Below are positions 37,219-48,495 of a stretch of 64,000 bases of DNA, one piece after another. Source of the DNA: Atopsyche davidsoni (Eukaryota > Arthropoda > Insecta > Trichoptera > Hydrobiosidae); the NCBI GenBank assembly GCA_022113835.1, contig JAILWY010000002.1, forward strand, positions 12,192,501 through 12,256,500, given 5' to 3'. The notes beneath the pieces were generated by a model that saw only the letters and a program-made list of their open reading frames with translations, had not been told where the DNA came from and made no database searches. A program made the position numbers and the translations under genes. Numbering within the stretch: position 1 is the first letter of the stretch; every line of letters starts with the position of its first letter.

Positions 37219-40200
37219 GTAAGAAACTATGTAGCAGAAAATATTTAACCGATTTCACGTTTTACATTCAACACATGCACAGTGTGACGTTTTAGCCTAA
37301 CACCTAAGAGTCTAGAGCAAAGGTTCCCAAACTATTTTGTCCCGTCGACCCCTTGTCGAGTTTTCCTATTTTTCGTAGACCCCTGCCTTGCTTTTATTGG
37401 ATTTTTACAAATTCATCATCTTCAAACATATTTTTGACATCTGATATACAGGGTGCGCCATATTTTATGTCGGTATGTAAACTTTGAATAACTATTTATT
37501 TTTTGTAAGAAGGTTGACAACTGTACTGAAACCCTTTTTCGTGTGGTATAAAGATGAAAAAGCTATCAAAAACCTTCTTGCTATAGTCCATAATGCAGTA
37601 TTGACAGCATTATTATGTAAGCACAAAGGTTTAATTTGTGTTCAATTATGACATTTACAGAATGCCTAAATTTTGGTGATGACCTGCTTAAATGGGATCC
37701 ACTCTCGTAGACCCTCATTTACAGTTCGTGGACCTTCAATTTTATTTTTCGCTGTCATCGACCCCTTGCAGGGCGAAATCGGCCCCTGGGGGTCGATATT
37801 GACCACTTTGAGAACCTCTGGTCTAGAGTGATAGTGGCAACGTCCTTAGTCCTTTGTCTAATTCCTAGCGAAATCACTATGGGATGACTATCAAGACTAC
37901 CCTATAAGACTATCAAAGGTGCGAAGATTGCCTTTTGAGCAAAGGTCGCTTCTTTGATAGTCTTTGAGGGGGGAAACGGCACAACAGGCTATATATTTGG
38001 TATATATATATCCGATTCGTAGGACTCAAGTAATTTTTTTTTTAACTATCGTCCCCGAGCAAGGCTGTGGTGCTAACCGGGTGCCAACAGCTGGTATTTA
38101 ATTTAAATATATATAGAAATATAATGCATTCGATTAATTCATTCGTGATGGGGTGTTTCCCAGGGAGCGCACTTTTTGCTGTTCCTCAGTCTGCTTCCCT
38201 TCCCTTCTATTCATCTCTGAAATTCGCCCCTGACTATCTATAGAGACAGTATCTCCGTGATGCGCTGAAAAGCATGGAAAATGGTGTCTCATCGTGGTTA
38301 TCAGCTCTCGATCCTCTTCAGCGCCGTTCTTCTCTTGTCCTCATGTCGGAGCTCTGGAGCCTAGCTGGGATTCTAATCTGGCTACCAATATCTGATGCTT
38401 ACGGGTTACGTTTGAGTTTAAAATGTTTAGGCGAAATAAATTATCATTCTTATATACAAGCGTAAGCTTTTGAAAACAGATTGTGATTTATTAAATAATA
38501 TTATTTTAATAAAGGAAACATTCAGTGTTTTTCCCACTCTTTAATTTTGGACGTGACTAGTTTTGCAAACATGCTAGGGGGAAGAAAAATATTTCTTCAA
38601 ATGAAAATAATATAGTGGAATTCCACCGAGTAATTTCTATCAAAAATATTTGATATAAAACAAAAATGTTTTTTTCACTGGTTCAGTGATAAAACTCTGA
38701 TAAAAATAGTTAAATATTTAATTATACAAGTTTATCTCAACTTTAATTGATATCTAATAATTTAATGAAAATAAATTATAGTTTAAAAATGCTCTTTATA
38801 CGACGTTCAATTCTTTCATATCACGTATAAAACGATTGGAATATACTGGGATTTTATTATATTTAATTGTTTTTAATATTGCTGTTATTCTGTCTTCTAC
38901 AAAGTACGCGTAGGCAGGTTTTATACAAACAAGGCCTTTAATAAAATTTCCTATTTTCCATGCGTGCTTAGACGTTACTTTTAAAATTAATTAATTAATC
39001 CAATACTGCATTAAATGTAAAAATCGCAAGCTATCATTATTTTACGATAAAAAATGCATCGTGTTTTTATTATAATTACATTAACTTTTTTATTACTTCG
39101 TAAACAGATTATGTGCAGTACTAGCAAGAATCTGGGCGTAACATGATGTACACCAGAATTAATAAAAAAATTGATATATTCAACGAAATTTATACTAATT
39201 CACTAAAATATTTTACTATAATAGTTCTTAATTTTGCAGACCTCCTTAACTTTTTTATAGTATTAATTATGTAATGCAATTTTTTGGCCGATCAGATCAA
39301 AGCGAGTCGTTTTTTTTTTTTGTTAACAGCGTGTAAGCGATTTCTTGGTGCCGCGTCACTTACTGAATGTAAATAAAACATATCGAGAAGGGAAATGCCT
39401 CATGAGGTGTCTTCGTTGGGTGATGCATTGTCTCCTCTGCACGCTGGGGTGGGGTTGCTGGGCCTGTGCCCATTTCGCCGCCCCGCTGCCCGCCCCGCTC
39501 AAATCGTTGTTCTATGCCTGACTATTTTCGTGCAATTTATACTCACCGTGTTACTGTCAATAGATATGACAGGCATTTACTACGTCAACCAGGTAAGGTA
39601 CTATTATGCATACGTACAAAATACCTTCATTGTCTAGAAGAGTGACTCTCAAACTCTTTTGGCCCACGGACCCCTTTTCATAGTCAAAACTTGCCCACGG
39701 ACCCCCTTTCATAGTCAAAACTTGCCCACGGACCCCCTTTCATAGTCAAAACTTGCCCACGGACCCTGGGTGAAAAACTACATAAATTCATATTATAGAC
39801 TAGTTGGTGCAAGTATCGACTCTGTATTGACCTACCTGACTCACCGCGATGCCTGTTATTACTTGTATGTTATGCATCTGTCTATATTTATATTTTACTT
39901 AGGACGTAAAAACCGCTAATAATGTATTCATTGTTATTTATTTTAACTTCCATATTAATAAAAATGTGTCATATTTTTTTAATTGACGTTGTTCAGGGAC
40001 CCCTAAATCGGTTTTAATTTTCTAAGGACCCCCTGAATGATCCCAGGGGCCCCCTGGGGTGCGTAGGGACCACTTTGAGAAGCACTGGTCTAGAATTAAA
40101 TATATTAGAAACAATGTTTTTTTTCTTAAATTTAATTGATTTTTAATTTAATAAACAAGCCGGTCATTTACATCAGGCCGTCGGCTCTGTTGTCAAGGAG

Positions 40201-43200
40201 GGGTTGAGGGTTGCGGCAGGCACCTCTGGTCCAAGTCTGGTGAGTGTCCTCAGGTTCCACTTTTTTTAGGGTAAAACTTTGACCTTTCGAGCGCACCGTA
40301 TATAGGGCATAGATAAACATGTTACAATTATAATATTAACGATTCATATCATAAATATGGCATCAGGTACGATTAAAAAAAAACATTTTGATAGTATGCA
40401 TATTTAATATATATTGACCATTCAAATTGTATTTTTTTATTTATAATAAAAACATTATGTTAGCACGATACGATAGATACGATCATGAAGGAACGCCACA
40501 GTTCGCTTCCCATATTAATGTTAATATGGAGTTGGGCATATTTGGAGTATCACTTGAGTCAAGTGCTGGAAGGAGCCATGCCTGATGATGCACTCTTCCT
40601 GGACGACGCGCTGTCTCCGGTGCATCGCGGGCTCGCGCTGCTGGGGCTGTGCCCCTTCCGCCGCTCCAGCTCCACCAGCCTGGCCCCTGAACGCTGGCGA
40701 GCTTCCACCCCCGCCGTCGTGTACACCTCCTTCATGAGCGCGATCGTTCTAATGCAGGGGACAATCGTGATTTGGGAAATGATAGAACAGAGCTTTTTCA
40801 GTCTCGCTTGGGTAAGAACACTATTGGCGGGTCAAACAAGCAGAAGCAGTCCGAGAACTTGCTTTCTCAAAACGATGTGACGTATATATAAATTAATAAA
40901 TTTTCTTGTCGTCAAAACAACAACTTCACCCAACACCCAAGAAACCAAATCAACTCATAACTCGCTACCAAAACCTACGAACACACTTAATTAACATTCT
41001 GATCCAAAATATATCAAATTAAATAATAAGTTTTTATATAATAGCAAGCGACGCCCGCTGTTTCTTTAATGGGCGAATAAAACAGGTCACATAACAAGTC
41101 AATCGATTATTTGTAATTATAAAAGGAATGACTGAACGCGATGCAATTCTATTATTAAAGGTCCGCATGATAAATGTGGTGAGGTATTTCATTACTTAAC
41201 CATTCGTGTTGCGTGATTGCGTGAGCGGGCCGGAGCACCCACCCCGAGGACGCAGGGTGCAGGGTGCTGGGTGCAGGGTGCAGGCTGCAGGGTGCAGGGT
41301 GCAGGGTGCAGGCTGCAGGGGAGGCATGCCGGACGAGGGTCGCTCCCTGGAGGATGCGCTGGTGCCGCTGCTCCGGGCCATGGCGCCGCTGGGGCTGTGC
41401 CCGTTTCGCCGCCCCCCTGGCCGCACCACCGTGTGCTGCCATAAGTCCACCCTTGAGATCTCCTATATAATCGTCATCGTCATACTTTACATAATACATA
41501 ATTCATATCTATTGCTGATGTCGATTAAAAAAAAGTATACGATGATCGCCTGGGTAAGAAACCTAACCTTAGTGGCCACATGGTAAATAAATAAAGTTCA
41601 TATGAGTAACGGATTTCAGTGGTGAATCATTACGCGTCGGTACACAGAAGACTCATCATATGTTGGTGGTGCTTGATATATATATAACGAGTAACCATTT
41701 AAGTTGGTACTAAATATTCAAAAAGGAAAATTTAGTTACAAGTCATTATTTGATATTATTTAAATGAAAATCTCAGTCTCATCTTCATACACTGACCTGT
41801 GATAACTGTGGTCACCACGAGTCACCAACTCTATTACGCTTTTTAACCCAGAATGTTTGTTACTGGTTAGTGGCCGAGAAAATTATTAGCAGTTCATTCA
41901 TTTATGTTTTTAAATTACACTCTCGGTTTTCATTCGATTCAAAATATACTTTGGTATCCCCATGTAGGAAATTCACCTGCCCCCATGGTCGAACTGGTGT
42001 CTCAGAATGTGGTTTACTAAATCAATGTTTCAAACGTAGTTTTTTTTTATCTAGTGGTTCTTTTTAATTTAATATGTATGTATACATCAAAATACCAAAC
42101 CATTGTGGTTTTTTGGTGACCCGGTAGATAAAAAAAAGTAAGCCACCACTGATACCTTTATTTGTAAATTATAAAACCCTTTTGCCAGAAAAATATAAAA
42201 CCATAAAATAATTAGCGGACTATGGTTTTGAAGTCAACAGTTCGTTTTTTAGGATGTTTTGGCATATCATGGGGGGACACCAGCATGTGGTGGCTCTCTG
42301 GTGTCTCGATGCCACAAGCCACCGCCGACCCGTGCAGGTGGCTTAGTGAGTGCTCCGCTAAATAAAAAAATTAAACGACAGTTCTCTTTTTTGTAGGTTG
42401 TTATTAAAGTCAAAATATACATGGGAATCTTCTCCACGTTGCTAATATACGCCAACGAAGTAAGGATTCTAACTCGAATGCGGTATATTACCGACGAGCT
42501 TTGCAAGATCGATACAGAATTATTTAAACTCGGGATTGACGTCGGCTACGAGCACACGAAGACCACCCTAGCGATCTTCACCGGCCTACTCTACACGGTG
42601 GTCGCCATCTTATTCTCGTTGGACGTGTACGCCTATTGGTCGCGGGATGTATTGGTATTTGTTAGAATAAACTTGGTGGTCATGTTCATCATCCCCAACA
42701 TGATCCACGCCTCGGTGTCTTATATATTCTGCTGCTACACGTACTTGATCAACGAAAGGTTTCGCCTGATAAACGAGGATCTACTGCAAAACATAATCGA
42801 TAAATCAAAGACAACGTATGAAGATGATTCCCTCACTGCGGAAGCTAAGGAAATATTTTCGTGAGTATACTCCAATATATTTTTATCTACCATCCAATAT
42901 CATGACAAATCGTCATGTCATGATATACTGACTTGAGAATCTCAAGTCAGATAGATGAAATATGGGTGAAATTTTCGGTAGAGTGCCGTGCACTTTATGG
43001 ACATAAGATAGGCGTTCTTCTTTTATCTCAAGGTTCAACTCAACCGATACAAATATACTCGTATATTCGAGAAGGAAACTTGATACTTGATGTTTTCGGG
43101 CCTCCGATGTTTCTGTCGTGGTGCTGGGATCATGTTCAGGAATTTAAGTTGTATGTAATCGGTTGCTATTCGAGATGAACGAAGCTGATACCGTAAGCGT

Positions 43201-45551
43201 CATGCAGTTCCTCGCCCAAGAAACCACTAATTAACCGAAAACCTATAAACATACTTATATGTCTATATCGACTTTTCGAGAGATTCTGTACATGTCCAAT
43301 CTCAAACTGATGGATGAGAAATAGCTGTAAATTTGGTCCTCAATATATCATATTTCATATACCTACACTAATGTTGATATAAGTGTAGGCTTCCATTTAT
43401 TCCAGTGCCTCGTGTACTGAGGCCCTCCTTACAGCAAAGCTGCTGCACCAGAGACTGTGCATTTTGCTCCACCATTTGGGGAAGGCCTACTCCATGCCGA
43501 TCCTGTTCATCATCACCTGGGCGTACTGCTCTTTTTTTATACAATCGTAAGAACAATCTTAACAAGTGAAATATCTATCTAAAGAGATTATATTAAAAAA
43601 ACCATTAAAATTTATTAAAACAGCCGTAACTGCTGCATGCTTATTTGCTCCTTCCGCTTGTGGGTATTTACCCGATACTGAGGATTTTGGTGTAAAGACC
43701 CCTCGCGCAGACTGGCTGAATCTAAATATCTCCCATTTTCTGAGTGGAAGATAATCTGGAGCTGTGACAAGTCGGATACCGCAGTACCGCTTCTTCTCTT
43801 AGCTAACTTCTATTTATGTGAAGTGATTAATTGACTCCTTATTTGATTTTTTGGGTCCCCGACCTTTTTATTTGTCATGTATTTTTTAGATACACTTGGT
43901 TCTCCTCTACGTACCATGGTAGTAAGTTCGGCATGGAGTGTACTCAGGTCGTCCACTCCACCCTCGTTCTGTTCTTCATCGTGGCTTCAGCCTTCGTCCT
44001 GATCATCGTGTGCGACTCCTGTATCTGTCAGGTATTGTTTTCATTTTCCAATGTAATTATTTCAATGATAATCAACAAATGAGCTTGTACACAAGAAGAA
44101 TCACTCTCAGAGAAGTTTATTTCAAGTTATATACTTATATAATGTAAAAAAGCTCCGTTTCGATAATTTGATGGACAGTACGCGTGGAGCGTGTAAATCT
44201 TCTATTAGAAGATGGCGAGAGTAATGACGAAATCTTCTAAATTTAATCCACGATAGATGTGATAATATGTTTCAATTTGCCTAATTTATTTGATATTTCC
44301 CCATCGTTCACTGTGTATCCACTGCTGATCAAAAGCCTCCCCCTGTCGACGTTCTTCTGCTGTGTCATATTCGAGGGTAGGGTGGCCTGCCCACTTATAT
44401 ATAAATCTTTCAACCGGTTTTCCGATACTTGAGCAGTATATCCACCTCTCTTGTCACCAATCTTTACCGAATCTACTTGTTGGTGTTTTTATCTCTCTCA
44501 ACATGTTGCCTCCATATCTTGGGGTCCTATTTGATATATTTGTTTTATTTTGATTTATTGCTCACACTCGCTTCGATCTTTCGTCCGTTATGCTCCATTT
44601 ATAAATATTGATTTCTTTTTGTACATAAAATTGTATAAAAACATTTTTTTTTTATTTCAAGGGAAAGCGGACGGCACAGTTGATTTTTCAAATAGCAGCT
44701 AAAAGTGAGAGCAGTACGGTCAGGGATACTGTGAGTATTTTATAAAACTTGAATAACAAAATAAAAATAATTATCACCGTAAAGCAATCACCATGAAAAA
44801 GCGCTCTCTAATTTAGGACCGTATTTAGTAAAATTAAATTCAAAATATTTTTATTTAGTAAAATTGCGTAAGAATCAAATGCCAAGTACGCAGTCCCGTG
44901 TATTCGCTGAAAGCGCCACTGCTGTAACCCAGAAATATTTATTTAAATGAGTTAGTGTTATTTATTTACACACATAGCACACAGTTGTTCAAGGTGAATT
45001 TTATAGAAGCCTAGATAAATAATACATTTGATTTTTAAATATACAGCCAGGGTAGCGCTGGCTCGTCGCGGCGCCACCGAGCCGGGCGCCTTCATCTCCC
45101 GTGCCCCATTTCTATGCAAATCTCACATATTAGACGACATGCTTTGTACCGGAAATTATCCCAGAGACCGGTCTTAGATTAAACGTTTTGAATTTTTAGC
45201 CGATTTCAGCTTGAGTTACTGGGTGAAGTGTGTATGTAAATCTGCTTCCAGGTTCGTTTATTCGGGCTCCAGCTGATCGGCATGCCCTTGCCGGTGCGCG
45301 CGGGGGGGCTCGTCCTCGTGAACAAGGAGCTCATCACGACGGTAATCACCAGTGATGGACGAGATCGAATCGTTCATTCGTTCATTAGAATATTTGAATA
45401 GTAAATAACAAAAGACTTCCTTCATATTTACTGACGGACCGAATTGAATCGACCATTTTATGTAGTTTAACCGTGTTTGTTACAGTTTATCGGATCGACT
45501 GTCACGTATTTGGTGATACTCATCCAGTTTGACCTGTCCATTAACACTTAA
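36979..45551 (+). CDS. Gustatory receptor gene with four alternative first exons and a shared body
   Basis: This is an insect gustatory receptor (7tm_7 family): a seven-TM, inverted-topology ligand-gated channel of taste neurons. The shared exons 2-7 join in frame (42,397-42,860; 43,406-43,546; 43,890-44,031; 44,662-44,730; 45,252-45,341; 45,486-45,551). They encode TM2-TM7 and end with the family signature TYLVILIQFDL. Upstream lie four separate first coding exons, each with an ATG, the GLCPFR motif, one TM segment and a phase-0 donor matching the phase-0 acceptor of exon 2. The joined lengths are 403 (1A), 389 (1B), 401 (1C) and 399 (1D) residues, normal for the family. The same architecture is known from Drosophila Gr39a and Gr28b. 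The ligand is unknown; it has no features letting me place it among sugar or CO2 receptors. Whether all four first exons are used is inferred from sequence. Confidence 0.9.
37318..37820. mobile_element. Non-autonomous hAT element with 8-bp TSD, in Gr intron
   Basis: Its ends CAAAGGTTCCCAAACT and TTTGAGAACCTCTG are imperfect inverted repeats. The octamer GTCTAGAG flanks it exactly on both sides (37,310-37,317 and 37,821-37,828). It is a different subfamily from the elements at 16,236 and 39,640. Internally, CAGGGTGCGCCATATTTTAT near 37,450 may mark a nested insertion. It lies 100 bases downstream of first exon 1A. Confidence 0.88.
38096..38285 (+). repeat. Dispersed repeat D3, copy 2
   Basis: This is the opposite-strand counterpart of 5,858-6,035. 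It begins in the AATTTAAATATATATA stretch and runs to GATGCGCTGAAAAGCATG. It sits in the intron between first exons 1A and 1B. Confidence 0.65.
39395..39592 (+). CDS. Gr alternative first exon 1B (66 codons)
   Basis: It starts at GGAAATGCC and ends at AACCAG|GTAAGG, phase 0. The N-terminus MPHEVSSLGDALSPLHAG is followed by GLLGLCPFRRPAARPA and one TM segment (IVVLCLTIFVQFILTVLLSI). It is shorter than 1A because it lacks the repeated CPF units. It is 2.8 kb from exon 2, and a hAT MITE starts 47 bases after its donor. Exon 2 phase and motif position match the other three first exons, supporting real use. Confidence 0.82.
39640..40087. mobile_element. Non-autonomous hAT element with 8-bp TSD, in Gr intron
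   Basis: It is closely related to the element at 16,236-16,679, sharing CTCTTTTGGCCCACG, TTCATAGTCAAAACTTGCC and the CACTTTGAGAAGCACTG end. It is flanked by the exact octamer GTCTAGAA (39,632-39,639 and 40,088-40,095). Near its left end, four units of about 36 bases ending in CATAGTCAAAACTTGCC are expanded compared with two in the 16,236 copy. It begins 47 bases after the 1B donor. Confidence 0.9.
40578..40811 (+). CDS. Gr alternative first exon 1C (78 codons)
   Basis: An upstream open frame exists from 40,485, but the ATG at 40,578 is in a good context (GGAGCCATGCC) and aligns with the starts of 1B and 1D, so it is chosen. The segment reads MPDDALFLDDALSPVHRG, then LALLGLCPFRRS, then a TM segment (VVYTSFMSAIVLMQGTIVIW). 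It ends at GCTTGG|GTAAGA, phase 0. It is 1.6 kb from exon 2. Confidence 0.82.
41252..41320 (+). repeat. GCAGGGT minisatellite just upstream of exon 1D
   Basis: About ten heptamer units (GCAGGGT, with variants GCTGGGT and GCAGGCT) end five bases before the exon 1D start codon. It occupies what should be the 5' UTR or core promoter of the 1D transcript. The array keeps an open frame in several frames, giving misleading open frames on both strands. Confidence 0.92.
41326..41553 (+). CDS. Gr alternative first exon 1D (76 codons)
   Basis: The first exon nearest the common body, 843 bases before exon 2. It starts at GAGGCATGCC and ends at GCCTGG|GTAAGA, phase 0. It encodes MPDEGRSLEDALVPLLRAM, then APLGLCPFRRP, then a long TM segment (ISYIIVIVILYIIHNSYLLL). 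MPD plus a DALxP motif makes 1C and 1D the closest pair of first exons. This is the exon most likely to be picked by a standard gene model. Confidence 0.87.
42397..42860 (+). CDS. Gr shared exon 2
   Basis: The acceptor TTTTTTGTAG|GTT is phase 0 and the donor TTTTC|GTGAGT is phase 2. It encodes TM2 (YMGIFSTLLIYA), TM3 (TLAIFTGLLYTVVAILFSLD) and TM4 (VVMFIIPNMIHASVSYIF). It also encodes the long TM4-TM5 intracellular helices (LINERFRLINEDLLQNIID). It aligns with exon 2 of the minus-strand receptor (for example VNLAAVIFIG and YLLRQRISIINNDVLRMIL there). Confidence 0.93.
43406..43546 (+). CDS. Gr shared exon 3
   Basis: The acceptor ATTTATTCCAG completes a Ser codon split after exon 2. The donor CAATC|GTAAGA is phase 2. 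It encodes LLHQRLCILLHHLGKAYSMP followed by TM5 (ILFIITWAYCSFFIQ). The H-x-x-L ... L-x-K-A-Y-x-x-P pattern is the standard GR segment before TM5. This and the next exon correspond to a single uninterrupted exon in the minus-strand gene. Confidence 0.93.
43890..44031 (+). CDS. Gr shared exon 4
   Basis: The acceptor ATTTTTTAG is phase 2 and the donor TGTCAG|GTATTG is phase 0. It encodes the external loop after TM5 (YTWFSSTYHGSKFGMECTQV) and TM6 (STLVLFFIVASAFVLIIVCD), ending CICQ. Confidence 0.93.
44662..44730 (+). CDS. Gr shared exon 5 (23 codons)
   Basis: The acceptor TTATTTCAAG and donor GATACT|GTGAGT are both phase 0. It encodes GKRTAQLIFQIAAKSESS followed by TVRDT, the cytoplasmic linker between TM6 and TM7. 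Its length (69 bases) is identical to that of the equivalent exon of the minus-strand receptor. Confidence 0.92.
45252..45341 (+). CDS. Gr shared exon 6 (30 codons)
   Basis: The acceptor GCTTCCAG and donor ACGACG|GTAATC are phase 0. It encodes VRLFGLQLIGMPLPVRAGG then LVLVNKELITT. This is the conserved 'F-x-x-Q ... F/L-x-x-x-x-x-x-L-I/L' segment leading into TM7. Confidence 0.94.
45486..45551 (+). CDS. Gr shared last exon 7 (21 codons plus stop)
   Basis: The acceptor TTGTTACAG is phase 0 and the exon ends in TAA. It encodes FIGSTVTYLVILIQFDL and a short tail SINT. The TYhhhhhQF motif in TM7 is the diagnostic signature of insect gustatory receptors. Confidence 0.96.
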   Translation, partial: FIGSTVTYLVILIQFDLSINT

Positions 45552-45559
45552 CGCGATAT

Positions 45560-47580
45560 GCGTCACTTTGAATCACCTGTACTACGCGAGGGACCAGAAG
45601 GATATACGACCAATCACGAAGTACCAATCAGGTTCTTGTAAATCTCACGGAGAAGTTTTTATGGTTGAAGTGTGAAGAACACGCTGGAGGTGCCCGGGCA
45701 GGTGTGATGATGACTAGCGTCCTGCGAGCACCGATTACCGGAGGCGTGACTTCTCGTATCAATAAAACGTATATGATTATTGGGCTATATTCTGCAAGAC
45801 CCGCCGTCATAGCTAACCGAGCTGTTGTAAAATTAAAACACCTGGTGAGGAAAGATAAATAATAATTTTGCTAAATATGTCAGCAGGTTTTGACGGCCGT
45901 TGTCGTTAGAAGTGCTGCGTTCTCTGGTATTATGCAGAGTTTTTATTTTGAGATTTCCGACATTTCGGCCCGACAATCCCAGCATAAAAACTTACAAATA
46001 ACGGCCGCTAAAACCCGCTAACACATCTAAGAGCTCGCAATCATAGCAAAACATTGCAATGACTTACAACTGTTGAAATCATACCGAGCTAATTCAATTA
46101 TATGTAGTTTTTTTGATTCCATTACTAATAATTATTAATTCGCAATCTAGAACGAATGTATATTTTGAAGGCTTCTAACAACTTGCATCGTGATTCTTAA
46201 CGCAATAAATCGGTTAAAATCTCCAGCGTAAGATTTTATCGCCTCTGCTATAATTGCGAGCCGGTTCACACGCGCCAGACTCGTGATGAAGGGGTTGAAG
46301 GTTTGCTTTTCTTTTATCTTATTAATAAAAAAAATACACGGAAAGAATGCAGGTTTAATATGTGCAGGCTGCAAGCCTAAATTTATTTATATTTTTCTCT
46401 CAGAACGTTTCCGTTCCAGTGCTGGTAACATCTTCGGGGATTTATACAATAAACCATAAAGTCCTTAAAATAGCCCCAACACTAGGACAAGAGCGTCGAT
46501 TAAAAATATAACTCAGCACATCGCCCAAGAACGAAGTTTACCTAAAATAATAACGGCTGCTAAGACCTACCAACAAATATAATGAACGAGGAGTCTTTAA
46601 CTACACTATTTATTATATTTGAGAAGGAGGCTGGCTTCAGGGGGAAAAGCAAATAATTAAGCTGTTGGATATATTCAGAAACAGTTGCAGTTGTGTTCTT
46701 CTTGATACGTTTGCTGATCTGGCAGAACATATGAGTTATGATATCTTTTTTATAAAAAGTGAAACTGCATGCCTGTCATTTTTAAATTTAATTTGTAACA
46801 GGTTATCGTTCGCGGTAGTGATTATTATAGTCACAAGTGAATGCCTTGCCGTCCTTATAAGGAATTGTATAAAAACTAAATAATAAAAATTCAGATTACC
46901 AACTTGTTTGGCTTGCACTGCCAGTCAATTAATCATGTACTGTTATATTATAATATATTTAATATTAGTGAACTCCGTTATTATAGTAAACAATATTTTT
47001 TTAATTTATTTTTAACCTTAAAATTATTGTGAACCCAAAAGCAAATAATGTTTACTTGGAGGAGGAAATGAAGTATATACTTATAGACTTACTTAAAAAA
47101 ATATTGTTCATACTTTTTAAAAATATTTTTTTTTAAATTGCGTACTGAATTCAGAAGTAGAATTGATTGCTAAGCCCTCGTATTATTATTTGTGTTTGTT
47201 AAATAAAATTATTTTTAATTTGAACATGAGCACACATTATTTTTTTATATGCCAGTGGCGTGCATTCACAAACCGAGTATATAGTACCAATGATTATTAT
47301 CAAAATGCCCAGTTACACTGTTACAATACCATCGACCCACGATTGCCGCGAAAAATCGTTTCTAGAAATTTTCTCATCGTTTCATGTATAAATCGATGAC
47401 TTGAATTTTTATTTATATGTTAGATAATTTTAAACTATTGTGTGATAAAGCTGTTTTGGCATACATAATATATCTGTTCGAATTGGATGATCAATGGTGT
47501 ATGCATTGCAATGAAATGTTTCGTAAATTTCAATGAATTAAAATGTGTTGTATGTGAATAAAAGAAAATGATGTTTTAAT
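45560..47580. other. Intergenic region between the two convergent receptor genes
   Basis: Contains two copies of dispersed family F (45,878-46,025 and 46,510-46,580) and AT-rich filler. An AATAAA-like CAATAAAACG near 45,760 could serve the plus-strand receptor. No additional receptor exon was recognised with confidence. Confidence 0.4.
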
Positions 47581-47587
47581 TATGCTT

Positions 47588-47700
47588 ATGGCGTATATTG
47601 GCTCAGTAGTTAGACCGTTGACTCTTGATCGAGATGTTTACGGTTCGATCCCTGTCCTGGTGGGTGAATTCTATGTCGATGTTTTGAGTTTCACGTTTTC
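47588..47700 (+). mobile_element. tRNA-derived SINE
   Basis: The A-box TGGCTCAGTAGTTAGA and B-box GGTTCGATCCC are about 40 bases apart. They are followed by a non-tRNA body with GTTTTGAGTTTCACG. No acceptor stem can be paired, so it is a SINE head rather than a tRNA gene. Confidence 0.6.
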
Positions 47701-48495
47701 AGTTTGGTCAAAGACGATTTGTGTTTGAAGACAAATTTCTTTGAAAAAAGCCTTTAATAGAAAAACAGTGTTAAAACATGTTAGAGTAAGATTCAATTGC
47801 TTAAAGATTATTTATGTCAAACAACGCTTTGCTTGCTAGGACCGCACGTTTTTGATGGGTGTACTATAATTGGGACATTTCCTGGTAGCTTTGACGGTGG
47901 GAACCTGGCGGTGCTGCAGCTCCTCACAATGAAGGGCCGCGCACCTCGGCGGAGTAACGAGTTTCTGATTAGCAGGCGGCCAGGTGGGACAATGGATTCC
48001 TACGAGTCTCCAATTAATCAAACTTAGCAGGTGTCGAAACAGTCCCCGGAGAATGCACCGGAAGTCGCCACGCCACAGAGAGAAACTCCTGGAGTTGATG
48101 AAAGGGAATTCGAAACGTATTTATCATGGAGATAGTGATAGACAGAAACACTGTCTACGAGGTTAGGTTGGGACTCTTCTGAACGGCTTTCCTTTCCCGT
48201 GTCCTTCCGGTTCAGTTGATAGTTTCTATCGCGGAAAAGGATCTGATAATCTTCTCATTGTGTCATTTCACCTTGAATATGTGGTATGAAATACATCCCT
48301 CGTAATTTCGCCCGAGGACTGTAAGGTTGGCTCCGGTGACCCGAGGCGCTAGTACCTAGTGCTAAAATATGAAATATTTCTATGATTTTTTACTAATATA
48401 CATGCCTGTAAAAGTCAACTGTCATTAGACGTGAGCACAAACGATTTTATAAGATCAATGTAATCGCTTCATACCATCGTGCTTATATAGTTTTA

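Noticed and set aside
41155..41499. Antisense open frames opposite exon 1D
   Set aside because: They arise from the GCAGGGT heptamer array, which is open in several frames on both strands.
46665..46883. Decayed receptor TM exon (NRLSFAVVIIIVTSECLAVL)
   Set aside because: Hydrophobic and vaguely TM6-like, but there is no splice-consistent context and no conserved receptor residue.
47797..48166. GC-richer overlapping open frames downstream of the minus-strand receptor
   Set aside because: Open in several frames on both strands, no recognised family and no consistent splice sites.
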